DNA from: Burkholderiales bacterium | Lineage (GTDB): Bacteria > Pseudomonadota > Gammaproteobacteria > Burkholderiales > Burkholderiaceae_C | Length of the DNA stretch: 64,000 bases | Direction: 5' to 3' | Assembly (NCBI GenBank): GCA_016000265.1 | Contig: JAECRL010000009.1 | Location: forward strand, 1 to 64,000 | Shown: positions 1 through 9,487 of the stretch, piece after piece | Layout of the letters: every line of letters starts with the position of its first letter | How positions within the stretch are numbered: the first letter of the stretch is position 1 | Program-made: the position numbers and the translations under genes | Notes under the pieces: generated by a model | Databases searched by the model: none | What the model was told of the DNA's origin: nothing | Seen by the model: only the letters and a program-made list of their open reading frames with translations

Positions 1-2020
1 ACCGATGCCGATGGCGACACCCTGACCTACGCCAAGGGCAGCGACCCCGCAAGCGGCAGCGTGGTCGTGCGTGCCGATGGCACCTGGACCTACACCCCCA
101 ACAAGGACTTCAACGGCTCCGACAAATTCACCGTCACCGTCTCCGATGGCAAGGGCGGCACCGTCACGTCGACCATCAACATCGGCGTGACGCCGGTCAA
201 CGATCCGCCCAAGGTTGACGACCCGACGAACCCCAGTTATGACCCCGTCACCGGCAACTACAACGTCACGACGGAAGAGGACACCGCCGTCTCCGGGCAA
301 GTCAAGGCCACCGATGCCGATGGCGACACCCTGACCTACGCCAAGGGCAGCGACCCAGCCAGTGGATCAGTCGTGGTCCGCGCTGACGGCACCTGGACCT
401 ACACCCCCAACAAAGACTTCAACGGCTCCGACAAATTCACCGTCACCGTCTCCGATGGCAAAGGCGGCACCGTCACGTCCACGATCAACATCGGCGTGAC
501 GCCAGTCAACGACCCGCCCAAGGTTGACGACCCGACGAACCCCAGTTATGACCCCGTCACCGGCAACTACAACGTCACGACGGAAGAGGACACCGCCGTC
601 TCCGGGCAGGTCAAGGCCACCGATGCCGATGGCGACACCCTGACCTACGCCAAGGGCAGCGACCCCGCAAGCGGCAGCGTGGTCGTGCGTGCCGATGGCA
701 CCTGGACCTACACGCCCAACAAAGACTTCAACGGCTCCGACCAGTTCACCGTCACCGTCTCCGACGGCAAGGGTGGTACCGTCACGTCGACCATCAACAT
801 CGGCGTGACGCCAGCCAACGATCCGCCCAAGGTCGATGACCCCAGCGCCGATCCGGCCACGGGCAACTACAACGTCACGACAGAAGAGGACACCGCCGTC
901 TCCGGGCAGGTCAAGGCCACCGATGCCGATGGCGACACCCTGACCTACGCCAAGGGCAGCGACCCAGCCAGTGGATCAGTCGTGGTCCGCGCTGACGGCA
1001 CCTGGACCTACACCCCCAACAAAGACTTCAACGGCTCCGACAAATTCACCGTCACCGTCTCTGATGGCAAGGGCGGCACCGTCACCTCCACGATCAACAT
1101 CGGTGTGACGCCAGCCAACGATCCGCCCAAGGTCGACGACCCCAGCGCCGATCCGGCCACGGGTAACTACAACGTCACGACAGAAGAGGACACCGCCGTC
1201 TCCGGGCAGGTCAAGGCCACCGATGCCGATGGCGACACCCTGACCTACGCCAAGGGCAGCGACCCAGCCAGTGGATCAGTCGTGGTCCGCGCTGACGGCA
1301 CCTGGACCTACACCCCCAACAAAGACTTCAACGGCTCCGACAAATTCACCGTCACCGTCTCTGATGGCAAGGGCGGCACCGTCACCTCCACGATCAACAT
1401 CGGTGTGACGCCAGCCAACGATCCGCCCAAGGTTGACGACCCCAGCGCCGATCCGGCCACGGGCAACTACAACGTCACGACGGAAGAGGACGCCGCCGTC
1501 TCCGGGCAGGTCAAGGCAACCGATGCGGATGGCGACACCCTGACCTACGCAAAGGGCAGCGACCCAGCCAGTGGATCAGTCGTGGTCCGCGCCGACGGCA
1601 CCTGGACCTACACCCCCAACAAAGACTTCAACGGCTCCGACAAATTCACCGTCACCGTCTCCGACGGCAAGGGTGGCACCGTCACCTCCACGATCAACAT
1701 CGGTGTGACGCCAGCCAACGATCCGCCCAAGGTTGACGACCCCAGCGCCGATCCGGCCACGGGCAACTACAACGTCACGACGGAAGAGGACGCCGCCGTC
1801 TCCGGGCAGGTCAAGGCAACCGATGCGGATGGCGACACCCTGACCTACGCAAAGGGCAGCGACCCAGCCAGTGGATCAGTCGTGGTCCGCGCCGACGGCA
1901 CCTGGACCTACACCCCCAACAAAGACTTCAACGGCTCCGACAAATTCACCGTCACCGTCTCCGACGGCAAGGGTGGCACCGTCACATCCACGATCAACAT
2001 CGGCGTGACGCCGGTCAACG
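1..2020 (+). repeat. Seven tandem 300/309-bp repeats inside the adhesin gene
   Basis: The segment beginning ACCGATGCCGATGGCGACAC recurs at 1, 310, 619, 919, 1219, 1519 (one synonymous change) and 1819. The first two periods are 309 bp and the rest 300 bp, because the linker is three codons longer in the early copies. Copies starting at 919 and 1219 differ by about two bases, and bases 1441-1685 equal 1741-1985. The array begins before the window. Confidence 0.97.
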
Positions 2021-4644
2021 ACGCCCCCTTGGTCGTCAACCAGACCACCACCCTGTCAGAGGAAGGCCTGCTCGGCGGCCACGCCGACAACCAGGGCAGC
2101 AGCGACACCACCAACGCACGCGAAGCCACCGGCCAGCTGAGCTTCTCCGACACCGAAGGCCAGTCCGTCAGCTTCACGCTCTCCGGCCCTGCAGGCCTCA
2201 CATCGGGCGGCGTGCCCGTCACCTGGTCGGGCCAAGGCACCGCCAGCAGCCCCCTGGTCGGCAGCGCCAACGGCAAGACCGTGCTGAGCGCCACCGTCGA
2301 CGCCAGCGGTCAGTACAAAGTCACGCTGCTCGCGCCGATCGACCACAGCGACGCGACCCGCGAGGACACCCGTGCCATCGAACTGACCGTCACCGCCACC
2401 GATGGCGCGAACCGCAGCACCGCCACCCTGACCGTCCAGGTCGAAGACGACGGCCCACTCAGCGGCGCGCAGCAAATCGTCACGCAGGCCCAGGCCGCCA
2501 CGCAAGACACCAACCTGATGCTGATCATCGACACATCGGGCAGCATGGAATCTCGCCTGGCCGACCAGACCGTCAACGGCCTGAAGGCCGCCATCAAGAC
2601 GCTCATCGACCGCTACGACGCCCTCGGCGACGTCAAGATCCAGCTCGTCACCTTCGCCGATGGCGGCAAGGGCCAGTCGATGTGGTTGAGCGTGCAAGAC
2701 GCCAAAAACCTCGTGGGCGCCCTCACCGCCAACGGCGGCACGAACTACGACGCCGCCCTGGCCTCCGCCCGCACGGCCTTTGGCACGCCCGGCAAGATCA
2801 GTGGCGGCGTCAACGTCTCGTACTTCATCACCGACGGCGAACCCAGCCGCGGCAAGGCCCTCGACACCACCTACGACGAAGTCGCGTGGGAAGGCTTCCT
2901 GGTCCAGAACAAGGTCGACTCCTACGCCATCGGCACCGGCACCCTGACCGCCGACCGCGTGGCCAACATCGAGCCCGTTGCCTTCAACGGCATCACCGGC
3001 CAGGAAAAGGCCGCCGTGACCCTGGCCACCAACGCCGAACTCAGCACCTACCTGCTCGACACCGTGCCCGTCATCCAGAAGGGCAACCTCGCCTTGCTGG
3101 CCGGTGCAGACGGCCTGCAACGCATCGACGCCTTCAGCGCCATGGGCCAGACCGGCTCCAGCCTGGACGCCAGCGGCAAGGTGCTGACCCTGCAGCTCAA
3201 GTCCGGCGGCACCATGCAGGTCAACCTGCAGACCGGTGACTTCACCCTCAGCCAGCCGAAAAACGCCGCGGCCGAGACCTTCAACTACAGCGTCATCGAC
3301 AAAGACGGCGACCGTGGCGCCGGCACCCTCAGCCTGAGCACCCGCAACAGCGCCCCGGAAGGCACCGACACCACGGTGACCCTGCTGGAAGACGGCCGCC
3401 ACTGCTTCTCCGCCGCCGACTTCGGCTTCCGCGATGCCGACGCCGGCGACAGCCTGCAAGGCGTGCGCATCGACAGCCTGCCCACCAACGGCCACCTCAG
3501 CCTCAACGGCGTGGCCGTCACCCCAGGCCAGCTGATCGGCGCCAGCGTTTTGAACCAGCTCGTGTTCACGCCCGCGCCCAACGCCTCGGGCAGCCAGTAC
3601 GCGCAGTTCACCTTCACCGTGCAGGACAGCCGCGGCGCCTTCGACGCCAGCCCCAACACGATCAAACTCAGCGTCACGCCCGTCAACGACGCACCCGAAG
3701 CCTTCGCCGCCAACAGCGGCCACAACCTGCTGGGCCTGGTCGACCTCAGCGTCAACCCGCTGCTCAACCTCAGCAAGACCCAGCAAGTCGCGGTCAACGA
3801 CATCGACAACAACCTGGTGCGCATCGACGTGCGCGTCGACGCCCTGCTCTCGCTGGGCGCCCTCCTGGGTGACCGCAGCAGCCTCACCGTCTCGCTCGAC
3901 CCCGCCCTCACCCAGGGCCTGGTGATCACCGGCAGCGACAGCCGCCACCTCGTCATCGAATCCGCACACCCCGGAGGCATCCTCGACATCACCCAGGTCA
4001 ACAAGCTGCTGGCCACGCTGCACTACGACCCGGCCGATGTGCTGGGCCTCAGCGTCGACCTCTTCCCCAACCTCAACATCACGGCCACCGACGCCGCCGG
4101 CGCCAGCGACACCGCTTGCGTCTCCAGCAGCATCATCGCCGTCGGGGTGGACGTCCAGCCAGTGATCAGCACCGCCGAGGCCATCGTCTCCGGCGCGGGC
4201 GAACACATCGCCCAACTGGGCACCGAGGTCTTCCAGTGGACGCTGGGTGACCGCGCCACCAGCGGCGATCACTGCGTGGACACCATCCACGGCTTCGACG
4301 GCGCGGCCCGCACGGCCGGTGGCGACGTGCTCGACCTGCGCGACCTGCTGATCAACGAAACCAGCGGCACCGATGCCCAATCAGACCTCAGCAAGCTGCT
4401 CAGCCACCTGGACTTCGACACCCAGTCGCAACCTGGCAGCACCGTGATCCACGTCAGCGCCAGCGGTGAGTTCAAGGCCGACGCCAGCGGCAACAGCCAA
4501 AGCACCGGCTGCGACGACCAGCAGCAAATCGTGCTGGCCAACGTCGACATCCGCGCCTCCCTGGGCCTCGACGCCCAGGCCAGCGATCACCAGATCATCG
4601 CCGAGCTCATGCAGCGCGGCAAACTGCTGGTTGACCACAGCTGA
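1..4644 (+). CDS. Giant type I-secreted repeat adhesin (LapA-like), 3' part
   Basis: The reading frame is open from base 1, so the start lies upstream and only the C-terminal 1,547 residues are visible. Order: seven near-identical 100/103-residue cadherin/VCBS-like repeats (to about 2020); a longer Ig-like stretch; a von Willebrand A domain whose MIDAS motif DTSGS is at 2530-2544; further cadherin-like sections ending in NDAP motifs; and, from about 4195, a type I secretion target domain (VDLRDLL-type segment, then an Ile/Val-rich end), as in VCA0849/LapA-class proteins. Such adhesins stay anchored in the outer membrane and hold cells to surfaces. The neighbouring LapG-, LapD- and TolC-like genes fit this role. 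The N-terminal retention module and the LapG cleavage site are outside the window. The family call is firm; the ligand is unknown. Confidence 0.9.
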   Translation, partial: TDADGDTLTYAKGSDPASGSVVVRADGTWTYTPNKDFNGSDKFTVTVSDGKGGTVTSTINIGVTPVNDPPKVDDPTNPSYDPVTGNYNVTTEEDTAVSGQVKATDADGDTLTYAKGSDPASGSVVVRADGTWTYTPNKDFNGSDKFTVTVSDGKGGTVTSTINIGVTPVNDPPKVDDPTNPSYDPVTGNYNVTTEEDTAVSGQVKATDADGDTLTYAKGSDPASGSVVVRADGTWTYTPNKDFNGSDQFTVTVSDGKGGTVTSTINIGVTPANDPPKVDDPSADPATGNYNVTTEEDTAVSGQVKATDADGDTLTYAKGSDPASGSVVVRADGTWTYTPNKDFNGSDKFTVTVSDGKGGTVTSTINIGVTPANDPPKVDDPSADPATGNYNVTTEEDTAVSGQVKATDADGDTLTYAKGSDPASGSVVVRADGTWTYTPNKDFNGSDKFTVTVSDGKGGTVTSTINIGVTPANDPPKVDDPSADPATGNYNVTTEEDAAVSGQVKATDADGDTLTYAKGSDPASGSVVVRADGTWTYTPNKDFNGSDKFTVTVSDGKGGTVTSTINIGVTPANDPPKVDDPSADPATGNYNVTTEEDAAVSGQVKATDADGDTLTYAKGSDPASGSVVVRADGTWTYTPNKDFNGSDKFTVTVSDGKGGTVTSTINIGVTPVNDAPLVVNQTTTLSEEGLLGGHADNQGSSDTTNAREATGQLSFSDTEGQSVSFTLSGPAGLTSGGVPVTWSGQGTASSPLVGSANGKTVLSATVDASGQYKVTLLAPIDHSDATREDTRAIELTVTATDGANRSTATLTVQVEDDGPLSGAQQIVTQAQAATQDTNLMLIIDTSGSMESRLADQTVNGLKAAIKTLIDRYDALGDVKIQLVTFADGGKGQSMWLSVQDAKNLVGALTANGGTNYDAALASARTAFGTPGKISGGVNVSYFITDGEPSRGKALDTTYDEVAWEGFLVQNKVDSYAIGTGTLTADRVANIEPVAFNGITGQEKAAVTLATNAELSTYLLDTVPVIQKGNLALLAGADGLQRIDAFSAMGQTGSSLDASGKVLTLQLKSGGTMQVNLQTGDFTLSQPKNAAAETFNYSVIDKDGDRGAGTLSLSTRNSAPEGTDTTVTLLEDGRHCFSAADFGFRDADAGDSLQGVRIDSLPTNGHLSLNGVAVTPGQLIGASVLNQLVFTPAPNASGSQYAQFTFTVQDSRGAFDASPNTIKLSVTPVNDAPEAFAANSGHNLLGLVDLSVNPLLNLSKTQQVAVNDIDNNLVRIDVRVDALLSLGALLGDRSSLTVSLDPALTQGLVITGSDSRHLVIESAHPGGILDITQVNKLLATLHYDPADVLGLSVDLFPNLNITATDAAGASDTACVSSSIIAVGVDVQPVISTAEAIVSGAGEHIAQLGTEVFQWTLGDRATSGDHCVDTIHGFDGAARTAGGDVLDLRDLLINETSGTDAQSDLSKLLSHLDFDTQSQPGSTVIHVSASGEFKADASGNSQSTGCDDQQQIVLANVDIRASLGLDAQASDHQIIAELMQRGKLLVDHS

Positions 4645-4675
4645 GCCGAACGGCCCCGACGAAAGGCCCCCAACG

Positions 4676-4703
4676 AAAACACCGCCCTCGGGCGGTGTTT
4701 TTC
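4676..4703 (+). terminator. Rho-independent terminator after the adhesin
   Basis: An ACACCGCCC / GGGCGGTGT-type hairpin with a TCG loop is followed by TTTTT, 32 bases after the adhesin stop codon. Its A-rich left side means it may also work for the convergent lapD-like gene. Confidence 0.85.
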
Positions 4704-4725
4704 ATGGGGAAGCGAACGGGCCCGC

Positions 4726-6642
4726 TCAGGCCAACCTGACCGCCGGCCCCGTCACGCCATCAAGCCCGCACTGACGCAGCGCCAGGATGTCGGCCGAATC
4801 GTTGACCCCTTCGCCATACACCTGCAGGCCCAGGCCATGCAGCATGTTGACCGTGCCCGACACGAAGGCCGCTCGCGCACCGTCGCTGGCCACGCCCTGC
4901 ACCACCGAAGCATCGAGCTTGACGTAGTCCAGGCCGGCCTCGAACAGCGAATCGATGCGCGCCAGGCGCTCGCCCGCGTGCTCCAGCCCGATGCGCACAC
5001 CCAGCGGGCGCAGCTGCTTGCACAGCTCACGCACCAGCTCGAAGCGGTCGACGGCGGCCACCTCGGCCACCTCCAGCCACAGGAAACGCGCCGCTTGCGG
5101 ACGCGCCGCGATCGCCGCGCGCAAACGCGGCACGAAGCCGCTGTCCATCAGCGAGGCCGGCGACAGGTTCACGCCGCGCGGCTGCTGATCGTCGCCGATC
5201 TGCTCCAGCGCCAGCTGCACCGCCACCTCGTCGATGCGCGAGATCAAGCCCGTGCGCAAAGCCATGGGCAGCCAATGGGCCGCCGACTCGTGCGGGCCAC
5301 CGGCCTCCAGCTGCAAGCGCATCGGGCACTCGTGGTGCACCAGCTTGAGCTGGCGGTCCACCACCGGGTAGCGCACCAGCTGCACACGCCCTTCTTTGAG
5401 CGCCGCGTCCATGCGACGGCGCCACTCGTCTTCGCCCATCACCGTGGACTGGGCATCAAAGGCCTCGGCCATCTCCACCGAAAACGCCCCACGGCTCTCC
5501 GCCAGCGCCAGGGCCGAGTCGGCCGAAGCCAGCACCGCCTGCAGGGCATCCCCCCGCTGCCATCGCACGCCCCCGACCACCACGGTGGCGGTGATCGCCT
5601 GCTCAGCGAAGGCGCGACGCAAGGCATCGGCGTAATACTGTGCTTCGGGCACGGGCACGTCGCCGCTCACCAGGCAAACCGCGAAATCCCCCCCGTTGAG
5701 CCGCCCGATGGCCGCCCCCGGCACCCCCAGCGACACCTCGGTCAGCACGCGCCCCAGGCGCTGCAGCAGCACGTCCGTCTGGCGATGGCCCAGCAAGCGG
5801 TTCACACCCGCCAGGTCGGCCACGCGCACCAGGTAAACCACACCGGAGCCCGAACCCTCGTCGCTGCTGAGCACCGCCCCCAGCTGAGCCATGAAATGGC
5901 GCCGCTGCGACAAACCCGTCAAGGGATCGCAATGCGCCTGCTGACGCAACAACTCCACCTGCCCCGACTGCTCCTCGAACACCGACTTGAGTCGCATCAC
6001 CACCGCGTTCATGGCCTGGCTCAGGCGAGCCAGCTCCGGCACCCGGGGCTCTTCAACCGTGATGAAGCGCCGCTCCATGAGGGCCTGCGCCTGGTTGACC
6101 GTCGCGTCCAAAGGCCGGCGGATGCCGTTGACGCCGAAGGTGGCCACCAGGCAGGACAAACCGCCCAGCACCGCCAGCCATCCCGCCGTCTTCAGCGAGC
6201 CCTGCCAGAGTTGCGCGTGCGCGAACGCCGAGTGGCTGACCACCTCCACCGAGCCGACCGCACGCCAGCCATCGGAAACCTGCGCCACGCCCGCCGCGGA
6301 CTCCACCGGCACCATCTCCACGAACCAGTGCGGGGCCTGCTCGCGCACGACCTTGGGGTCCGCCTCGTGGTTGAACAAGGTGCGACCCGCCGCATCACGC
6401 AAGGTGATGCGCTGATAAAAACCCGTGTCGAACATCGCCGACAGCATCAGCTCCATGCCCGTCATGTCCCCGCGCTGCTGCGACAGGTTCAAGGCCAGGG
6501 ACTGGGCGTTGTCCGCGTTTTTCAGGCGCAACTGCGTCTCCAGGTAGCCCCGGGAAGACATCATCCAGACCACGAAGCTGCCCAAAAACGCCATCAACAG
6601 CGTCGTCAGCAGCAGCAGCCAAATCTGTCGGATCAAAGACAT
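4726..6642 (-). CDS. lapD: LapD-like inner-membrane c-di-GMP receptor (degenerate GGDEF-EAL)
   Basis: 638 residues. An N-terminal membrane helix (about 7-29) is followed by a periplasmic LapD/MoxY-type sensor region, a second helix near 150-170, a HAMP-like linker, a GGDEF domain (about 240-390) and an EAL domain to the end. Both enzymatic domains look inactive. The GGDEF motif reads NGGDF, and the EAL signature is replaced by ECP (HHECPMRL). This is the pattern of LapD, which binds c-di-GMP in its EAL domain and then sequesters the protease LapG at the periplasmic face, so that the adhesin is kept. The gene lies 24 bp downstream of the lapG-like gene on the same strand, probably one operon, and converges on the adhesin gene. 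An active phosphodiesterase is less likely given the lost EAL residues. Confidence 0.88.
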   Translation of the reverse strand: MSLIRQIWLLLLTTLLMAFLGSFVVWMMSSRGYLETQLRLKNADNAQSLALNLSQQRGDMTGMELMLSAMFDTGFYQRITLRDAAGRTLFNHEADPKVVREQAPHWFVEMVPVESAAGVAQVSDGWRAVGSVEVVSHSAFAHAQLWQGSLKTAGWLAVLGGLSCLVATFGVNGIRRPLDATVNQAQALMERRFITVEEPRVPELARLSQAMNAVVMRLKSVFEEQSGQVELLRQQAHCDPLTGLSQRRHFMAQLGAVLSSDEGSGSGVVYLVRVADLAGVNRLLGHRQTDVLLQRLGRVLTEVSLGVPGAAIGRLNGGDFAVCLVSGDVPVPEAQYYADALRRAFAEQAITATVVVGGVRWQRGDALQAVLASADSALALAESRGAFSVEMAEAFDAQSTVMGEDEWRRRMDAALKEGRVQLVRYPVVDRQLKLVHHECPMRLQLEAGGPHESAAHWLPMALRTGLISRIDEVAVQLALEQIGDDQQPRGVNLSPASLMDSGFVPRLRAAIAARPQAARFLWLEVAEVAAVDRFELVRELCKQLRPLGVRIGLEHAGERLARIDSLFEAGLDYVKLDASVVQGVASDGARAAFVSGTVNMLHGLGLQVYGEGVNDSADILALRQCGLDGVTGPAVRLA

Positions 6643-6666
6643 ACGGTTTTCACTTTTGATTCACCC

Positions 6667-7329
6667 TCACCACCACCCCTCGGCTTTCGCCTTGGCCAGC
6701 ACGTCCCGCCAGCGCGACAGGCGGGCAGACGGGTCGCCCGCGCTGGAGCCACTCACACCCTGCCACAGTCCTTCTGCGTTGAAGCTGAAAACAGGCAGCA
6801 GGTCCGGACGGCGGGAAGCGGGCCGGATGTCGGTCAGCAGGTTGTCCAGGATCAGCGGCTCGGCGTCAGGCTGCGGGTAATACGCCAGCACCATGTGTGC
6901 CTGAATCGACCCCGCCAGTTGAGCCCGCACATACACCAGTCGCATCTTCACACCTGGCACGCCCGCTGCGAGCAAGGAGAAATACTTGGCGATGGCGAAA
7001 TCCTCGCAATCACCCTGCCCTTTGTTCAGGGTTTCCAGGGGCGACGCCCAGTGGTCGATGGTGCCCCAGACGTCGCGATCGTCCCGGTACAGCACCTGGC
7101 GGTTGAAAAACCCATTCAGCGTGCGCAGCCGGGTTTCTTCATCCTGAGCCGCGGCCTCGCCGATCAATTGCACCAGGCTTTGCGCGCGGGCGGCGGTGTT
7201 GCCCCCCATCTTCTGGGCCTGCGCCACCACGCGGGGGCTCTCCCAGGCCCGCCCCGCATCCCAGGCCAGGACCAACGCCACCACCAAGGCAAACAGGCCC
7301 GTGCGCGCCAGGCGACACAGGGGCGCCAC
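6667..7329 (-). CDS. lapG: LapG-like periplasmic transglutaminase-like cysteine protease
   Basis: Bacterial transglutaminase-like cysteine proteinase (DUF920). Counting from the GTG at 7329, the catalytic triad is Cys108 (GQGDCEDFA), His145 (AHMVLAY) and Asp162 (LILDNL); this spacing matches the LapG family. A hydrophobic export segment precedes the mature domain (about residues 8-24). LapG cuts the N-terminal module of LapA-type adhesins and releases them when c-di-GMP is low; LapD controls it. The start is uncertain: the frame is open far upstream, and a GTG near 7371 or the GTG at 7329 could serve. Neither has a clear ribosome site, and a C-run lies between them. First gene of a likely lapG-lapD operon, divergent from the TolC gene. 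Confidence 0.88.
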   Translation of the reverse strand: MAPLCRLARTGLFALVVALVLAWDAGRAWESPRVVAQAQKMGGNTAARAQSLVQLIGEAAAQDEETRLRTLNGFFNRQVLYRDDRDVWGTIDHWASPLETLNKGQGDCEDFAIAKYFSLLAAGVPGVKMRLVYVRAQLAGSIQAHMVLAYYPQPDAEPLILDNLLTDIRPASRRPDLLPVFSFNAEGLWQGVSGSSAGDPSARLSRWRDVLAKAKAEGWW

Positions 7330-7456
7330 CCGGGCGGCGGCAAAAGGGGGGGGAGAATCCAGGCAGACCACCTCGGTATATCGACCTTTTGGAAGCGGAC
7401 TTGATGCGCGGCCACGAAGTGTGGGCAACTCGCCGCGCCGCTGCCTAAAACTCGCA

Positions 7457-7493
7457 TTGACACACCAAATCACCTCAACTTTTGGTGCCAAAA
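7457..7493. promoter_or_regulatory. Candidate promoter/operator between lapG and the TolC gene
   Basis: A perfect -35 hexamer TTGACA (7457-7462, plus strand) overlaps the left arm of an inverted repeat CACCAAA (7463-7469) N11 TTTGGTG (7481-7487), followed directly by CCAAAA (7488-7493). It is the AT-richest part of the 273-bp divergent spacer. I see no good -10, so direction and regulator are open. Confidence 0.35.
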
Positions 7494-7602
7494 TGAAAAG
7501 ATTGCCCTGCTTGGGTGATGCCCAGACCCGTTTGATGCAGCGCCTCAAACCCACGCAAGGGCATGACCTTGCACCCGGCCCCTTTCCAACACGAGGTTCA
7601 GC

Positions 7603-9447
7603 GTGACAAAAACGACCATGAAAACGGGACTCACCGCACTGGCCCTGGCGGCCCTGACCACGGTGGCCCACGCCCAGGCCCCTGCAGCCGGACTGGCCGC
7701 TGCGGTGCAAAAAGCCATCGACACGAACCCCGACGTCACCGCGCGCCTGAACGCCCTGCGTGCGGCGACGAATGAAACCGACGTCGCCCGCGGCGGCTAC
7801 TACCCCACGGTGGACCTCTCCGCCGACGTGGGCCGCGACAAAGACCGCATCAGCACCCGCGCGCCCGAGTCCCGCAGCTTCACCCGCAGCGGTGTGGCCC
7901 TGACGGCCAACCAGGTCCTGTGGGACGGCAAGCTCACCGCCAAGGAAGTCGAGCGCCTGGGCCACGCCCGCACGCTGCGCTACTTCGAGTTCCTCGGCGC
8001 CACCGAAGACGCCGCCCTCGAAGCCGCTCGCGCCTACATCGACGTGCTGCGCTTTCGCAAGCTCGTCACGCTGGCCGAAGACAACTACATCCAGCACAAA
8101 TACGTGTTCGACCAGTTGCAGTCGAAGTTCAAGGCCGGCGTCGGCCGCGGCGTCGACTCCGAGCAGGCCAACGCCCGCCTGGCCCTGGCCGAGTCCAACC
8201 TGACCACCGAAATCGCCAACCTGCACGACGTCAGCTCGCGCTACCTGCGCATCGTCGGTGAAGCCCCCGCAGGCGGCCTGAGCGCCTTGCCCAAGCTCGA
8301 CAGCGGCCTGGCCGCCGACAACGCCCAGGTGGTCAGCCAGGCCCTGGCCAAGAACGCCAGCATCAGCGCCGCCATCGAGAACCTGCGCGCCGTTCAAGCC
8401 GACGCCGCCGGCAAGGACAGCCCCTTCCAGCCGCGCGTGGAAGCCCGCGTGCGCACCGGCTTCGGCAACAACTTCGACGGCCTGATCGACCGCAAGAGCG
8501 CCACCACCGCGCAACTGCTGCTGAACTGGAACCTCTACAACGGCGGCTCCGACAGCGCCCGCGTCAAGCAATTCGCCGACCTCATCAACCAGGCCGGTGA
8601 CCAGCGCGACAAGGCCTGCCGCGACGTGCGCCAGACCGTGGCCATCGCCCACAACGACATCCACCGCGCCCGCACCCAGCTCACCGCCCTGGACCGCAAC
8701 GTCCTGGCCATCGAGAAGGCGCGCGACGCCTACCGCCAGCAGTTCGACATCGGCCAGCGCAGCCTGCTGGACCTGCTGAACGCCGAAAACGAGCTCTACA
8801 CCGCCAAGCGCGCCTACACCAACGCCGAGCACGACCTGCAGCTGGCCAACGTGCGCACCCAGGCCGCGCGCCACACCCTGGTCTCGACCCTGGGGCTGTC
8901 TCGCTCCGACGACAACCAGGGTGAGCTGGTCAAGGACTGGCAAGCCGCCAACGACGCCGCGCAGCGTTGCCCTGCCACCAGCGTGGACGTGCCCGCCACC
9001 CCGCGTGACGAGCTCGACGCTCGCGCCCGCAAGTTGGCCGGCCCGGCCGTGGTGACCGCCCCCGTGCCGGCCCCCACCCCGGTCGCCGCGAAGGCCCTGC
9101 CCGCCGCCGACGAAGCCGCCGTGCAGACCGTGTCGCAACGCGTTCAGGACTGGGCCGCAGCCTGGGCCAACAAGGACGTCAACGGCTACCTCGGCCACTA
9201 CAGCCAGGACTTCACCGCCCGCGGCAGCCGCGCCAAGTGGGAAAGCGAACGCCGCCGCCTGGTGGGCAAGCCCGGCCCGATCTCGCTCAAGCTCGACGAC
9301 GTCAAGACGCGCGCCCAAGGCAGCAACGTCGTCACCAGCTTCCAGCAGAGCTACGAGTCCAGCAACTTCAAGGACAAGACCCTCAAGGAGTTGACCTGGA
9401 AGCTCGAAGGCAAGCAATGGGTGATCATCAAGGAAAGCAACCGCTGA
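7603..9447 (+). CDS. TolC-family outer membrane efflux/secretion channel with C-terminal NTF2-like domain
   Basis: 614 residues. GTG start chosen because GAGG (7593-7596) sits 6 bases before it; the ATG at 7618 has no ribosome site. A signal peptide ends near AHAQA. Residues to about 440 are a TolC-type outer-membrane factor (type I secretion OMP class) with long helical hairpins and the duplicated half-repeat. A Pro/Ala linker (about 465-505) joins a roughly 100-residue C-terminal domain (AAWANKDVNGYLGHYSQDF onward) of the NTF2/SnoaL-like fold, which typical TolC and LapE proteins lack. Its place beside the adhesin, lapD and lapG genes makes it the likely outer-membrane exit for the adhesin. 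The partner ABC exporter and membrane-fusion protein are not in the window. Confidence 0.88.
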   Translation: MTKTTMKTGLTALALAALTTVAHAQAPAAGLAAAVQKAIDTNPDVTARLNALRAATNETDVARGGYYPTVDLSADVGRDKDRISTRAPESRSFTRSGVALTANQVLWDGKLTAKEVERLGHARTLRYFEFLGATEDAALEAARAYIDVLRFRKLVTLAEDNYIQHKYVFDQLQSKFKAGVGRGVDSEQANARLALAESNLTTEIANLHDVSSRYLRIVGEAPAGGLSALPKLDSGLAADNAQVVSQALAKNASISAAIENLRAVQADAAGKDSPFQPRVEARVRTGFGNNFDGLIDRKSATTAQLLLNWNLYNGGSDSARVKQFADLINQAGDQRDKACRDVRQTVAIAHNDIHRARTQLTALDRNVLAIEKARDAYRQQFDIGQRSLLDLLNAENELYTAKRAYTNAEHDLQLANVRTQAARHTLVSTLGLSRSDDNQGELVKDWQAANDAAQRCPATSVDVPATPRDELDARARKLAGPAVVTAPVPAPTPVAAKALPAADEAAVQTVSQRVQDWAAAWANKDVNGYLGHYSQDFTARGSRAKWESERRRLVGKPGPISLKLDDVKTRAQGSNVVTSFQQSYESSNFKDKTLKELTWKLEGKQWVIIKESNR

Positions 9448-9487
9448 CCCCGCGGTGAGCCCCCCGGCTCACCCGAACACCCGACAC

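Noticed and set aside
1..2020. CRISPR-like array
   Set aside because: Repeats are 300 bp, in frame and coding, with no spacers.
2056..4380. 774-codon minus-strand open frame inside the adhesin
   Set aside because: Gly/Val/Asp-rich shadow of the adhesin repeats; no start signals and no recognisable domain, while the plus strand encodes a coherent protein.
4837..7404. 855-codon plus-strand open frame opposite lapD and lapG
   Set aside because: His/Arg/Gln-rich antisense shadow of high-GC genes; the minus strand gives clear LapD and LapG domains.
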